A stretch of 64,000 nucleotides of DNA from Oscillospiraceae bacterium. GTDB taxonomy: Bacteria; Bacillota; Clostridia; Oscillospirales; Oscillospiraceae. Below the pieces are notes generated by a model. The model was given only the letters and a program-made list of their open reading frames with translations. It did not search any database and was not told the origin of the DNA. The number at the start of each line of letters is the position of its first letter. Within the stretch, counting starts at the first letter, position 1. Below are positions 49,542 through 59,884 of this stretch, in pieces. The DNA lies in contig CADBKO010000003.1 of the NCBI GenBank assembly GCA_902795345.1, positions 1 through 64,000 on the forward strand, written 5' to 3'. The position numbers and the translations under genes are program-made.

Positions 49542-52274
49542 ATGAAGAACAGATTTGAGCCTGACAAGAGCAGCATATGCAGCTTCAGCCTCATGGGGCC
49601 GGAGAGCGGCGGGCCCTGCATGGTGGATTCCACGGACGGGCGCATCACCCGGATCAGGCCATATTTCTATGATACGGAGTATACGGAAGCAAACTGCAAT
49701 CCCTGGAAGATGGAAGCCAGAGGCAGCAGCTTTTCCGCGCCGGACCGGGTGACCATCACCCCCTTCGGCCTGGGCTACCGCACCCGGGTCTACTCCCGCA
49801 ACCGGGTGCGCTGGCCCCTCAAGCGGGTGGACTGGGACCCGAGGGGGGAGCGCAACCCCCAGAACCGGGGCGTCAGCCGCTATGTGCGCATCTCCTGGGA
49901 CGAAGCGGCCCAGATCGCCGCGGACGAGCTGCGGCGCATCAAGGATACCTATGGCTGCGAAGCCGTCCTCTGCCAGGCGGACATGCACGGGGAAGGGAAG
50001 AACACCGCCCCCAGCCACGGCTGCCCCAACCGCCTGCTGAGCCTCATGGGAGGCTATACCCTCCAGATGCGCAACATGGATTCCTGGGAGGGCTGGTTCT
50101 GGGGCGCGAAATATGTCTGGGGCTGCGAACCCGTGGGAGAGATGGCCCCCCAGACGAATCTTTATCCCGACATCGCCAATCATTCGGATATGCTCTTTTT
50201 CTGGGGCTGCGACCCGGAGACCACGCCCCGGGGCTTCGGTATGAACCTGCCCAGCCGCCTCTGCTCCTGGTTTACGAAGATCGGCATCCGGAGCGTCTAT
50301 GTCTGCCCCGATCTCAACTACGGGGCGGCCATCCACGCCGACAAGTGGATCCCCATCCTGCCCAATACGGACCCAGCCATGCAGCTGGCCATCGCCTATG
50401 TCTGGATCACGGAGGGGACCTACGACAAGGAATATATCGCCTCCCACGCCTATGGCTTCGATAAGTTCGAGGATTATGTGCTGGGCCGGGAGGACGGCAT
50501 ACCCAAGACGCCGGCCTGGGCCAGCGAAAAATGCGGCACGCCGGAGTGGACCATCAAGGCCCTGGCCCATACCTGGGCGAAGAACACCGCCAGCATCATC
50601 CACGGCAACGGCGGCCCCTATATCCGGGGGCCCTACGCCTCGGAGCCTGCCCGTCTGGAAGTCATGCTCCTGGGCATGCAGGGCCTGGGAAGGCCCGGCG
50701 TCCACCAGGCCAAGATGATCGAATGGAACCTGTGGAACCGGGAATACCCCGTGCCCTACCAGGGGCAGTTCGTGCCGAGGATCCCCGCCTGCGGCGACCC
50801 GCTGCGGCCCGTGGAGGGGGACGTGGACCCCATCATCAACATGGACCGCTTCGTCCTTTCGGAGGAACAGAAGAAGCGGGCGCCGGAGCTGGTCGAGCTG
50901 TATAAGCAGCTGCCCGCCCCCAAACAGTTCATTCCCCGCTGCCTGGTGCACGACGCCATCCTCAACGGCCACGCAGAGTGGCGGGGCCTCCAGTGCTTCT
51001 CCTCCAGCCAGCAGCCGGGACCGGGCAATCACCGCTATCCCACCCAGCAGTATCAGTTTGAGAAGATGCAGTATCCCCGGCCGGGCATGAGCAGGGTCCA
51101 CATGATCTGGACGGACGCTCCCTGCCAGGTCACCTGCTGGAACGACGGGAACGCCAGCATCCGGGCTTACCGCCACGAGAGCATCGAGACCATCATCGCC
51201 CAGCATCCCTGGCTGGAAAACGACTGCTATTTCGCGGACCTGATCTTCCCCGTGGCTACGAAGCATGAGGTGCCGGACCTGGCAAACGACATGTCCTCCG
51301 GCGCCTTCACCAGCATCTACCTGGCGGAGCCCAGCTGCCCGCCGGTGGGGGAGAGCCTCAGCGATTTTGACGTCTGCGCCAAGGTGGCCGAGAAGCTGGG
51401 TAAGGAATACTACGACGCCTACACCGGCCGCCTGACCCACGAGGAGCGGGTGCGCTTCCTCTACAAGGCCTCCGGCTGCGAGGATTATATGACCTGGGAG
51501 GAATTCAGCCGCAAGAAGATCTTTGTGATCCCCTGCCGGACCCAGGAGGAGCTGGATAAGCTGCCCGCCGGTCTGCTGGAATTCTATCAGGACCCGGAGA
51601 ACCATCCCCTCAGCACCCCCACGGGGAAGCTGGAATTCTACTCCACCCAGATCGCGGAGCTGACCCCCGACGATCCGGAGCGGCCTCCGGTGCCGCACTG
51701 GATCGAGAGCGGCCCCAGCCACGACGAGCGCCTCAGCAGCTTGAGGGCGGAGAAATACCCCCTCCTGTGCATGTCCAACCACGGGCGCTGGCGCATGCAC
51801 GCCCAGTGTGACGATATCCTCTGGACGCGGGAGATCGAGACCATGAAGGTGCGGGGAGAGGACGGTTATCTCTATGAGCCCGTCTGGCTCCATACCTCCG
51901 AGGCGGAAAAACGGGGCATCCGGCAGGGAGATATTGTAAAGGTATTCAACGAGCGGGGCATCGTCCTCTGCGGCGCCTATGTGACGGAGCGCCTCATGCC
52001 CGGCGTCTGCTATGTGGACCACGGCTCCCGCCTGGATCCCATCATCCCCGGCTGGCTGGACCGGGGCGGCGCCATCAACACCATCACCCCCACCGCGCCC
52101 ACATCCCGCAACGCCACCGGTATGGCCGTCAGCGGCTTCCTGGCGGAGGTGGAGAAGGTGACGGCAGAGGAGTGGGAGACCTGGAAACGGGAGTACCCGG
52201 AAGCCTTCGGAAGAAAGCTGGACGACGCCTGCGGCGTCTGCCTGGACGGCTGGCTGATCTCCGGCGCGGGCTGA
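49542..52274 (+). CDS. Molybdopterin enzyme resembling the pyrogallol-phloroglucinol transhydroxylase large subunit
   Basis: A 910-residue member of the DMSO-reductase superfamily. It lacks the N-terminal CxxCxxxC iron-sulfur motif, a feature of the transhydroxylase large subunit and unlike formate or nitrate enzymes. The middle holds the two molybdopterin-guanine-dinucleotide domains (DMLFFWGCDPETTPRG; IIHGNGGPYIRGP) and the end is the aspartate-decarboxylase-like barrel domain (GIRQGDIVKVFNERGIVLCGAYV). His149 and Asp180 are spaced like the catalytic His and Asp reported for the Pelobacter enzyme (from memory). No small iron-sulfur subunit lies beside it. There is no Tat signal, so it is cytoplasmic. 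The substrate is probably a phenolic ring compound (inference). Confidence 0.8.
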   Translation: MKNRFEPDKSSICSFSLMGPESGGPCMVDSTDGRITRIRPYFYDTEYTEANCNPWKMEARGSSFSAPDRVTITPFGLGYRTRVYSRNRVRWPLKRVDWDPRGERNPQNRGVSRYVRISWDEAAQIAADELRRIKDTYGCEAVLCQADMHGEGKNTAPSHGCPNRLLSLMGGYTLQMRNMDSWEGWFWGAKYVWGCEPVGEMAPQTNLYPDIANHSDMLFFWGCDPETTPRGFGMNLPSRLCSWFTKIGIRSVYVCPDLNYGAAIHADKWIPILPNTDPAMQLAIAYVWITEGTYDKEYIASHAYGFDKFEDYVLGREDGIPKTPAWASEKCGTPEWTIKALAHTWAKNTASIIHGNGGPYIRGPYASEPARLEVMLLGMQGLGRPGVHQAKMIEWNLWNREYPVPYQGQFVPRIPACGDPLRPVEGDVDPIINMDRFVLSEEQKKRAPELVELYKQLPAPKQFIPRCLVHDAILNGHAEWRGLQCFSSSQQPGPGNHRYPTQQYQFEKMQYPRPGMSRVHMIWTDAPCQVTCWNDGNASIRAYRHESIETIIAQHPWLENDCYFADLIFPVATKHEVPDLANDMSSGAFTSIYLAEPSCPPVGESLSDFDVCAKVAEKLGKEYYDAYTGRLTHEERVRFLYKASGCEDYMTWEEFSRKKIFVIPCRTQEELDKLPAGLLEFYQDPENHPLSTPTGKLEFYSTQIAELTPDDPERPPVPHWIESGPSHDERLSSLRAEKYPLLCMSNHGRWRMHAQCDDILWTREIETMKVRGEDGYLYEPVWLHTSEAEKRGIRQGDIVKVFNERGIVLCGAYVTERLMPGVCYVDHGSRLDPIIPGWLDRGGAINTITPTAPTSRNATGMAVSGFLAEVEKVTAEEWETWKREYPEAFGRKLDDACGVCLDGWLISGAG

Positions 52275-52366
52275 AAACGAAGTTCATCCCATGGGGGCGC
52301 CGGAAAGCGAAGCCTGTCCGCTTTATGCCGGGACCCGGTGGGGATCGCAAAAAGGAGCGAAAAAGA

Positions 52367-53623
52367 ATGAAAAACAAGGTTTTGCAAAGCATCCTGGTAT
52401 GCAGCCTCGCACTGCTGCTGATCCTGGGACTGAGCGCCGGGGTCGTGGGCCTGTCCCTCTCCGGCGTGCGCATCGTCCGCGAACCGGCAGAGGAGGTCCG
52501 CGCGCTGGGGACCGTTCTGGAGGCTGATCTCACCTCCAGATGGTACGGCGTGGAGCTGGACCCGGAGACCCTTTATGAGAGGGCTTGCAGTCAGACGGCA
52601 TATATTTATTGGGAGGGGAAGCTGGAGGACGGCGGAACGCGGACGCTCTCCGGCTCCGGCATCATCATCACCAACGACGGTTACATCCTGACAAACGCCC
52701 ACTGTATCACCGACGCCCAGAGCGTAGGGGAATCCATGCAGGTGGAGCTGTATGACGGCAGAATCTTTGAAGGGCAGATCGTGGGCGCCGATACGGAGAC
52801 AGACATTGGCCTTTTGAAGATCGAAGCGCAGGGGCTGCAGGCGGCCACCATCAGCAGCGCCAGCCCCAAAAACTGCCAGAAGGTGTATGTCATGGGCCAT
52901 CCGGACGAAAACCTGAAGTTCTCCATGACCACCGGGATCATCAGCGGTCTGGACCGGGTCGTGGAATTCAGCGACGGGACGGTTCTGGATATGTTCCAGA
53001 TCGACGCCGCCGTCAACCCCGGCAACTCCGGCGGACCTGCCTTTGACGCCTACGGGAACGTGATCGGCATGGTCACCGCCAAATATGTGAGCCTCACCAC
53101 CGAGGGGATCGGCTTTGCCATCCCCGTAAAGAACGCCATAAGTATCGCTGAGTATCTCAAGGAATACGGGTATGTGCCCGGCAGACCGCTGTTTGGCATC
53201 ACCGTCATGAACGTTACCGCAGGACTGATCCGCCCCGAATCTCCCGCCGGCGCGATGGTTTACAGCGCGGAACCGGGACTTCCCGGCGAGCAGGCAGGCT
53301 TCATCAAGGGCGATATCATCGTCAGCATCGACGGCAAAACGGTCGCTTCCCTGGACGACCTGAGCCGCATTAAGCAGGACTATCGCGCAGGCGATACCGT
53401 GCTGATCCGCTTCTGGCGCGACGGCGAATACCTGGAGACGACCTTGACCTTCGCGGAAGAGACGCCGGAGCATCCCACCGGTCCCGTGACCATCGAGGAA
53501 GAGCCGGAGGAGGGCGGCGAGGAAGCGCCTCCCGCCGCCGAGGATATGCCGGAGATCGAGGAGGAAACGCCTCCCGAGGATACGGAGGATCAGCCGGAGG
53601 AACCCAACGAAGCGGCTGCCTGA
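52367..53623 (+). CDS. HtrA/DegP-type serine protease, membrane-anchored, one PDZ domain
   Basis: A 418-residue protein: cytoplasmic start, one membrane helix (about 9-33), trypsin-like S1C domain with His112 (TNAHC), Asp146 (TDIGLL) and Ser221 (GNSGGP), a PDZ domain (about 280-365; AGFIKGDIIVSIDGKTV), and a Glu/Pro-rich tail. HtrA degrades or refolds damaged proteins outside the membrane. The ATG at 52367 has AAAGGAG 8 bases before it; a longer frame overlapping the upstream gene is unlikely. It follows the molybdenum enzyme by 92 bases without a visible terminator. Confidence 0.95.
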   Translation: MKNKVLQSILVCSLALLLILGLSAGVVGLSLSGVRIVREPAEEVRALGTVLEADLTSRWYGVELDPETLYERACSQTAYIYWEGKLEDGGTRTLSGSGIIITNDGYILTNAHCITDAQSVGESMQVELYDGRIFEGQIVGADTETDIGLLKIEAQGLQAATISSASPKNCQKVYVMGHPDENLKFSMTTGIISGLDRVVEFSDGTVLDMFQIDAAVNPGNSGGPAFDAYGNVIGMVTAKYVSLTTEGIGFAIPVKNAISIAEYLKEYGYVPGRPLFGITVMNVTAGLIRPESPAGAMVYSAEPGLPGEQAGFIKGDIIVSIDGKTVASLDDLSRIKQDYRAGDTVLIRFWRDGEYLETTLTFAEETPEHPTGPVTIEEEPEEGGEEAPPAAEDMPEIEEETPPEDTEDQPEEPNEAAA

Positions 53624-53676
53624 GGATTGAGAAAAATGCCCTCCCGCCTAGCGGAGTACGCCGCAAAGGAGGGGAA

Positions 53677-53710
53677 AGAGGTGCGAGTCTGGCGGCTCGC
53701 ACCTCTTATT
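53677..53710 (+). terminator. Terminator of the htrA-like gene
   Basis: AGAGGTGCGAG and CTCGCACCTCT form a perfect 11-bp stem with an 8-base loop, then TATTTAT. Confidence 0.85.
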
Positions 53711-53739
53711 TATAGTTTCCGACAAAGACTAACGGGAAT

Positions 53740-54201
53740 TCAGCGATTCCACCATTCTTTTAATCGAATAAACACTTCTTCCTTATCTTCAGCGGGTATT
53801 GCCCCGCTTTTATTCACCGCATAATGATGACCGAATTCGCTATCCAAATAAACGTTCCCGTTGAGCATCACGGGCTTATCATATCTTGGCCTTACGTGAA
53901 TATGGAGATGGGGATCAGGCGAAGGATCCTTGTAAAAATCATTCATCAAACAGCTCCAGTTACACAGAGCTGCGCCTAAAACAGCCTTTAAGCATGCCTC
54001 CGCTTTACAAATCAGAGTGCGGAGCTCGCCCCATTCCTCCTCTGTCAGCTCTGACAATGCCTGGCAATGACGCTTCAAAACCAATATACACCGTCCGATA
54101 TAATCCTGTTCATCTGCAAGGAAAACAGACCAAGATTTGCTCTCGTATACCTGAAAGCGCTTGTCTTCTTCAGACAGGTTACACCAATCACAATTATCCA
54201 T
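53740..54201 (-). CDS. HIT-family protein, AT-richer than its neighbours
   Basis: A 153-residue histidine-triad protein. The motif HLHIHVRPRY carries the HxHxH nucleotide-binding signature, and the N-terminus has CDWC, a zinc-type pair seen in some HIT proteins. It likely hydrolyses or transfers nucleoside phosphates. The coding sequence is clearly less GC-rich than every neighbour, and its third positions use many A and T, which suggests recent acquisition. AGGTG precedes the ATG, but no clean promoter is seen; it lies between two terminators on opposite strands. Confidence 0.85.
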   Translation of the reverse strand: MDNCDWCNLSEEDKRFQVYESKSWSVFLADEQDYIGRCILVLKRHCQALSELTEEEWGELRTLICKAEACLKAVLGAALCNWSCLMNDFYKDPSPDPHLHIHVRPRYDKPVMLNGNVYLDSEFGHHYAVNKSGAIPAEDKEEVFIRLKEWWNR

Positions 54202-54233
54202 TTATTCACCTATATAATAACGGTCAAAAGGAA

Positions 54234-54261
54234 CGAGGCGCAGGCTTCTGCCTGCGCCTCG
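54234..54261 (-). terminator. Terminator of hppA
   Basis: CGAGGCGCAGGC and GCCTGCGCCTCG form a perfect 12-bp stem with a 4-base loop. On the minus strand TTCCTTTT follows. Confidence 0.88.
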
Positions 54262-54285
54262 GATGCCGGTACGTTCAGGGCCGGA

Positions 54286-56397
<2,112 letters not shown>

Positions 56398-56453
56398 ACT
56401 CTGTCTCACTCCTGTTTCTTGTTTTTTTGTGTTTTGGGTTAGCAGCAACGTGC

Positions 56454-56482
56454 ATTATAGCATAATGATTCGCCTCCGACAA
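56454..56482 (-). promoter_or_regulatory. Promoter of hppA
   Basis: On the minus strand TTGTCG (56482-56477), 17-base spacer, perfect TATAAT (56459-56454), about 55 bases before the start codon. Confidence 0.78.
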
Positions 56483-56526
56483 GGAAAAAGATTCACAAAA
56501 TACAGAAAAACTCTAAGAAATAGTTA

Positions 56527-56555
56527 TTGATTTTTCCGGGCAAAAACACTAATAT
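56527..56555 (+). promoter_or_regulatory. Promoter of the 56602 gene
   Basis: TTGATT (56527-56532), 17-base spacer, TAATAT (56550-56555), with an AT-rich leader. Confidence 0.6.
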
Positions 56556-56601
56556 AGCGATAAATCATACCATAGTAAAATGGGAGGAAAGCGTTAGACA
56601 C

Positions 56602-56937
56602 ATGAAAGAACGCATTTTTATCGACGAGACCGAGATCGTAGCCGGCGTCACCATGGGCACCCAGGCCACCCGCATGAGCTGGAAGGCCGACGAGCTTCAG
56701 GAGATCACCGTCATGAAGATGGAGGTCAAGAAGCTCTTCAAGAAGGAAATGCAGGAAATGATCACCATCCGCAAAAAGTCGGAACCCATGGGCACCCCCA
56801 TCATCAAGGTCAAGGCGGACGATAAGTATTGGGAGAGCTACAAGTCCCAGCTCCAGAAGTTCTGCAAAAAGAACCGGGTGAATTACATCGACATGACCAA
56901 TATGCCCGCTCCCGGCGCACAGCCGCCCCAGACCTGA
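56602..56937 (+). CDS. Small Met/Lys-rich hypothetical protein
   Basis: A 111-residue soluble protein with no family I recognise. It is rich in Met and Lys (ITVMKMEVKKLFKKEMQEMITIRKKSEPMG) and contains no cysteine pair, membrane helix or signal peptide. GGGAGG lies 14 bases before the ATG, further than usual, but no other start fits; an earlier in-frame start would begin at the promoter. It has its own promoter and a perfect terminator, so it is expressed alone. Confidence 0.72.
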   Translation: MKERIFIDETEIVAGVTMGTQATRMSWKADELQEITVMKMEVKKLFKKEMQEMITIRKKSEPMGTPIIKVKADDKYWESYKSQLQKFCKKNRVNYIDMTNMPAPGAQPPQT

Positions 56938-56953
56938 TAGAAAAGCATGAAAG

Positions 56954-56984
56954 AAGACGCGCAGCCTTTAGCTGCGCGTCTTTT
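56954..56984 (+). terminator. Bidirectional terminator between converging genes
   Basis: AAGACGCGCAGC and GCTGCGCGTCTT form a 12-bp stem with loop CTTTA, then TTTT. It also fits the leftward pepT transcript. Confidence 0.9.
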
Positions 56985-57007
56985 GTCGTATAATGTCACT
57001 TCTGATG

Positions 57008-58234
57008 TCACTTCACGTGTTTTTCCGCGATCTTCACCAGCAGCTCCACGATCTTTCGCATCTGGGGCACGGAGGCGAACTCGAAGCGCCCGTGGCAGTT
57101 GCCGCCGCCGGTGCAGAGGTTGGGGCAGGGTATGCCCATATGGGTGAGCATGGCCCCGTCGGTGCCGCCGCGGATGGGGGAGACATGAGGCTGGATGCCC
57201 AGCTCCTCCATGGCCTCCCGGGCCTTGTCCACGATCTCCATGCGGGGAAGGATCAGCTCTTTCATGTTGTAGTAGGAATCCCGGATCACGGTCTCGCAGG
57301 CGCCGGGCCCATATTTCCGGTTGAGAAACTCGCCGCAGTCGGCAAAAAAGGCCTTCTTTGCCAGGAATTTCTCCTTGTCATGATCCCGGATGATGTAGTC
57401 CGCTTCCGCCTTTTCCACGTCGCCGTGCAGGTCGCAGAGGTGATAGAAGCCCTCATAGCCCTCGGTATACATGGGGGCCTCCGCAGGAGGCAGCAGGCTC
57501 TGGAATTCCATGGCCATCAGAAGGGCGTTGCGCATGGTGTTCTTGGCGCTGCCGGGGTGGATGCTGCGCCCGTGAAGGATCAGCCGGGCGGAGGCGGCGT
57601 TGAAATTCTCATACTCCATGCCGCCCAGGGGACCGCCGTCCACCGTATAGGCAAAGTCCGGGTCGAAGCGTCCCAGGTCGATCCTGGCCGTGCCGCCGCC
57701 CACCTCCTCGTCGGGGGTAAAGCAGATGCAGAGCCTGCCGTGGGGCACCTCCGGGTGGGTCAGCAGATATTCCGCCATGGCCATGATCTCCGCCACGCCG
57801 GCCTTGTCGTCGGCCCCCAGCAGGGTGCTGCCGTCGGTGACGACCAGGTCTTCTCCGATAAACGCCTTCATGAAGGGGAATTCCCGCAGGCTCAGGATAT
57901 ACTTCCCGTCGCCCCCCAGGTCGATGTCCTCCCCGGTGAAGGGGACGATGCGGGGCTTCACGCCCGCGCCGCTGACGGCGCTGGAGGTGTCCATGTGGGC
58001 CATGAAGCCCACGCCGGGCGCGCTTTTCCCGGCGGGCAGATTGGCGGGGATCACCCCGTAAACATAGCAGAATTCCTCGTCCAGGGTCACGTCGGAAACG
58101 CCGATGGCCTTCAGCTCCTCCGTCAGCAGCCGCGCCAGATCGAACTGCTTTTCCGTGCTGGGATGATTCCCGTTCTCTTCCGACTGGGTGTCGATCTTCA
58201 CATACCGCAGGAAGCGGTCCAGTACGTCTTCCAT
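57008..58234 (-). CDS. pepT: Peptidase T (tripeptidase)
   Basis: A 408-residue M20B zinc aminopeptidase that removes the first residue from tripeptides. Metal ligands are in FMAHMDTS, LLGADDKAG, FTPDEEVGGG and TVDGG, with the last His in CTGGGNCHGRFEF. Its length and the EFCYVYGVIPAN region match PepT. It faces the M32 carboxypeptidase gene, with promoters back to back, so peptide breakdown genes may be balanced here. Confidence 0.96.
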   Translation of the reverse strand: MEDVLDRFLRYVKIDTQSEENGNHPSTEKQFDLARLLTEELKAIGVSDVTLDEEFCYVYGVIPANLPAGKSAPGVGFMAHMDTSSAVSGAGVKPRIVPFTGEDIDLGGDGKYILSLREFPFMKAFIGEDLVVTDGSTLLGADDKAGVAEIMAMAEYLLTHPEVPHGRLCICFTPDEEVGGGTARIDLGRFDPDFAYTVDGGPLGGMEYENFNAASARLILHGRSIHPGSAKNTMRNALLMAMEFQSLLPPAEAPMYTEGYEGFYHLCDLHGDVEKAEADYIIRDHDKEKFLAKKAFFADCGEFLNRKYGPGACETVIRDSYYNMKELILPRMEIVDKAREAMEELGIQPHVSPIRGGTDGAMLTHMGIPCPNLCTGGGNCHGRFEFASVPQMRKIVELLVKIAEKHVK

Positions 58235-58266
58235 TATTATCCTCCCGAAGAATGGTTTTTTCTCCC

Positions 58267-58295
58267 ATTATTGACGCCTGCGCCTCCTTTGTCAA
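58267..58295 (-). promoter_or_regulatory. Promoter of pepT
   Basis: On the minus strand a perfect TTGACA (58295-58290), 17-base spacer, AATAAT (58272-58267). Confidence 0.7.
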
Positions 58296-58296
58296 G

Positions 58297-58325
58297 TTGA
58301 CTTTGTGCCGGGAAAGCACTACAAT
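58297..58325 (+). promoter_or_regulatory. Promoter of the M32 peptidase operon
   Basis: TTGACT (58297-58302), 17-base spacer, TACAAT (58320-58325). Its -35 box is one base away from the pepT -35 box. Confidence 0.8.
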
Positions 58326-58354
58326 CTGCATAGAATCATGATGGGAGGACGGAA

Positions 58355-59860
58355 ATGGAAAAAACGGAAGAACTGACCGCGCGCCTGCGCGCGCTGGTCG
58401 CCAAGATGCACGCCTACGCCCACGCCGAGGGCGTCCTTTACTACGACGCCGCCACCATCGCCCCGCCGGGAGGGGCCGAGGACCGGGGCAAGACCCTGGC
58501 GGTGCTCTCCGAGGTGAGCTATGAGCTGCAGACCGGGGAGGAGACGGGAAAGCTGCTGGCCGCCCTCATGGAGCGGCGTGAAGAGCTGGACCCCATCACC
58601 CGGCGGGAGGTATCGGAGCTTTGGCGGGATTATGAGCGCACGAAGAAGATACCCAAAGAGGAGTATATCGCCTATCAGGTGCTGCTGAACGATGCCGAAG
58701 CGGTATGGCACAAGGCAAAGGTGGAGAGCGACTGGCCCTCATTCCAGCCTTATATGGAAAAGATCGTGGCCTTCAACAAAAAGCTGGCCGCCTGGCTGGA
58801 ACCGGAAAAGAAGCCCTATGACGCTCTGCTGGACCAGTACGAGCGGGGGCTTACCATGGAGACGCTGGACCGTTTCTTCGCCGTGCTGAAGGAACGTCTG
58901 GTGCCCCTGATCCATAAAGTCGCGGAAAAAGGACAGCCGGACTGCGCCTTTATCCACAGGGAATACCCCATCGAACAGCAGCGGAAGCTGTCCGACTGGC
59001 TCATGGAGGCCATCGGCATTGACCGGGAATACTGCTCCATCGGGGAGACGGAGCACCCCTTTACCGACGGCTACTCCAAGCATGACGTGCGCATCACCAC
59101 CCACTACCATCTCAACGATCCTCTATCCAGCCTGTTCAGTGTGGTGCACGAGGGCGGCCACGCCCTATATGAGCTGCACACCGGGGACGAGCTGCAGGAC
59201 ACGATGCTGGCCGGCGGCGCTTCCATGAGCATCCACGAGAGCCAGAGCCGCTTTTTTGAGAACATCATCGGCCGAAGCCGGGGCTTCATCCACATCCTGC
59301 TGCCCAAGCTGCGGGAGCTGTTCCCGGAGCAGATGGAAGGGGTCACGGAGGAAATGCTCTACCGCGCCGCAAATATCGCAGAACCGGGCCTGATCCGCAC
59401 GGAGGCGGACGAACTGAGCTATTGCCTCCATGTGATGCTGCGCTATGAGCTGGAAAAGCAGCTGATTGAGGGCAGCCTGGAAGTGGCGGACCTGCCGAAG
59501 GCCTGGAACGCCAAGGTGAAGGAGTACCTGGGCCTGGATGTGCCGGACGACAGGCGGGGCGTGCTGCAGGACAGCCACTGGTCCGGCGGCAGCATCGGCT
59601 ATTTCCCCTCCTATGCCCTGGGCTCCGCCTACGGCGCGCAGCTGCTGGCAAAGATGAAGGAGACCGTGGACGTGGACAAAGCGGTGTCTTCCGGGGATAT
59701 GACGCCCATCCTGGATTGGCTGACGGCGCGCATCTGGCGCAAGGGCTGCCTCTACGATCCCCAGGAGCTTTTTGAGCAGGCTGCGGAAGCCCCCTTCGAT
59801 CCCGGGTATTACACCGATTATCTCAAGGAAAAATACAGCGCGCTGTATGATCTGGACTGA
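58355..59860 (+). CDS. M32 family metallocarboxypeptidase (Taq type)
   Basis: A 501-residue zinc carboxypeptidase. The catalytic motif HEGGH is at 265-269 (SVVHEGGHALYELH), with the third ligand Glu in the family-specific HESQSRFFEN block at about 294. TEHPFTDGYSKHDVRITT and the C-terminal GLDVPDDRRGVLQDSHWSGGSIGYFPSYALG are further M32 signatures. It trims C-terminal residues in the cytoplasm. GGGAGGAC precedes the ATG. It is first in a run of five close genes that ends with DUF169. Confidence 0.95.
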   Translation: MEKTEELTARLRALVAKMHAYAHAEGVLYYDAATIAPPGGAEDRGKTLAVLSEVSYELQTGEETGKLLAALMERREELDPITRREVSELWRDYERTKKIPKEEYIAYQVLLNDAEAVWHKAKVESDWPSFQPYMEKIVAFNKKLAAWLEPEKKPYDALLDQYERGLTMETLDRFFAVLKERLVPLIHKVAEKGQPDCAFIHREYPIEQQRKLSDWLMEAIGIDREYCSIGETEHPFTDGYSKHDVRITTHYHLNDPLSSLFSVVHEGGHALYELHTGDELQDTMLAGGASMSIHESQSRFFENIIGRSRGFIHILLPKLRELFPEQMEGVTEEMLYRAANIAEPGLIRTEADELSYCLHVMLRYELEKQLIEGSLEVADLPKAWNAKVKEYLGLDVPDDRRGVLQDSHWSGGSIGYFPSYALGSAYGAQLLAKMKETVDVDKAVSSGDMTPILDWLTARIWRKGCLYDPQELFEQAAEAPFDPGYYTDYLKEKYSALYDLD

Positions 59861-59884
59861 CGGCCCTTCGGAAAGGATGAGCCT

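Noticed and set aside
54202..54233. TTGACC plus TATTAT before the HIT gene as a promoter.
   Set aside because: The two boxes are only 2 bases apart, far below the needed 16-18, and the segment belongs to the hppA terminator region.
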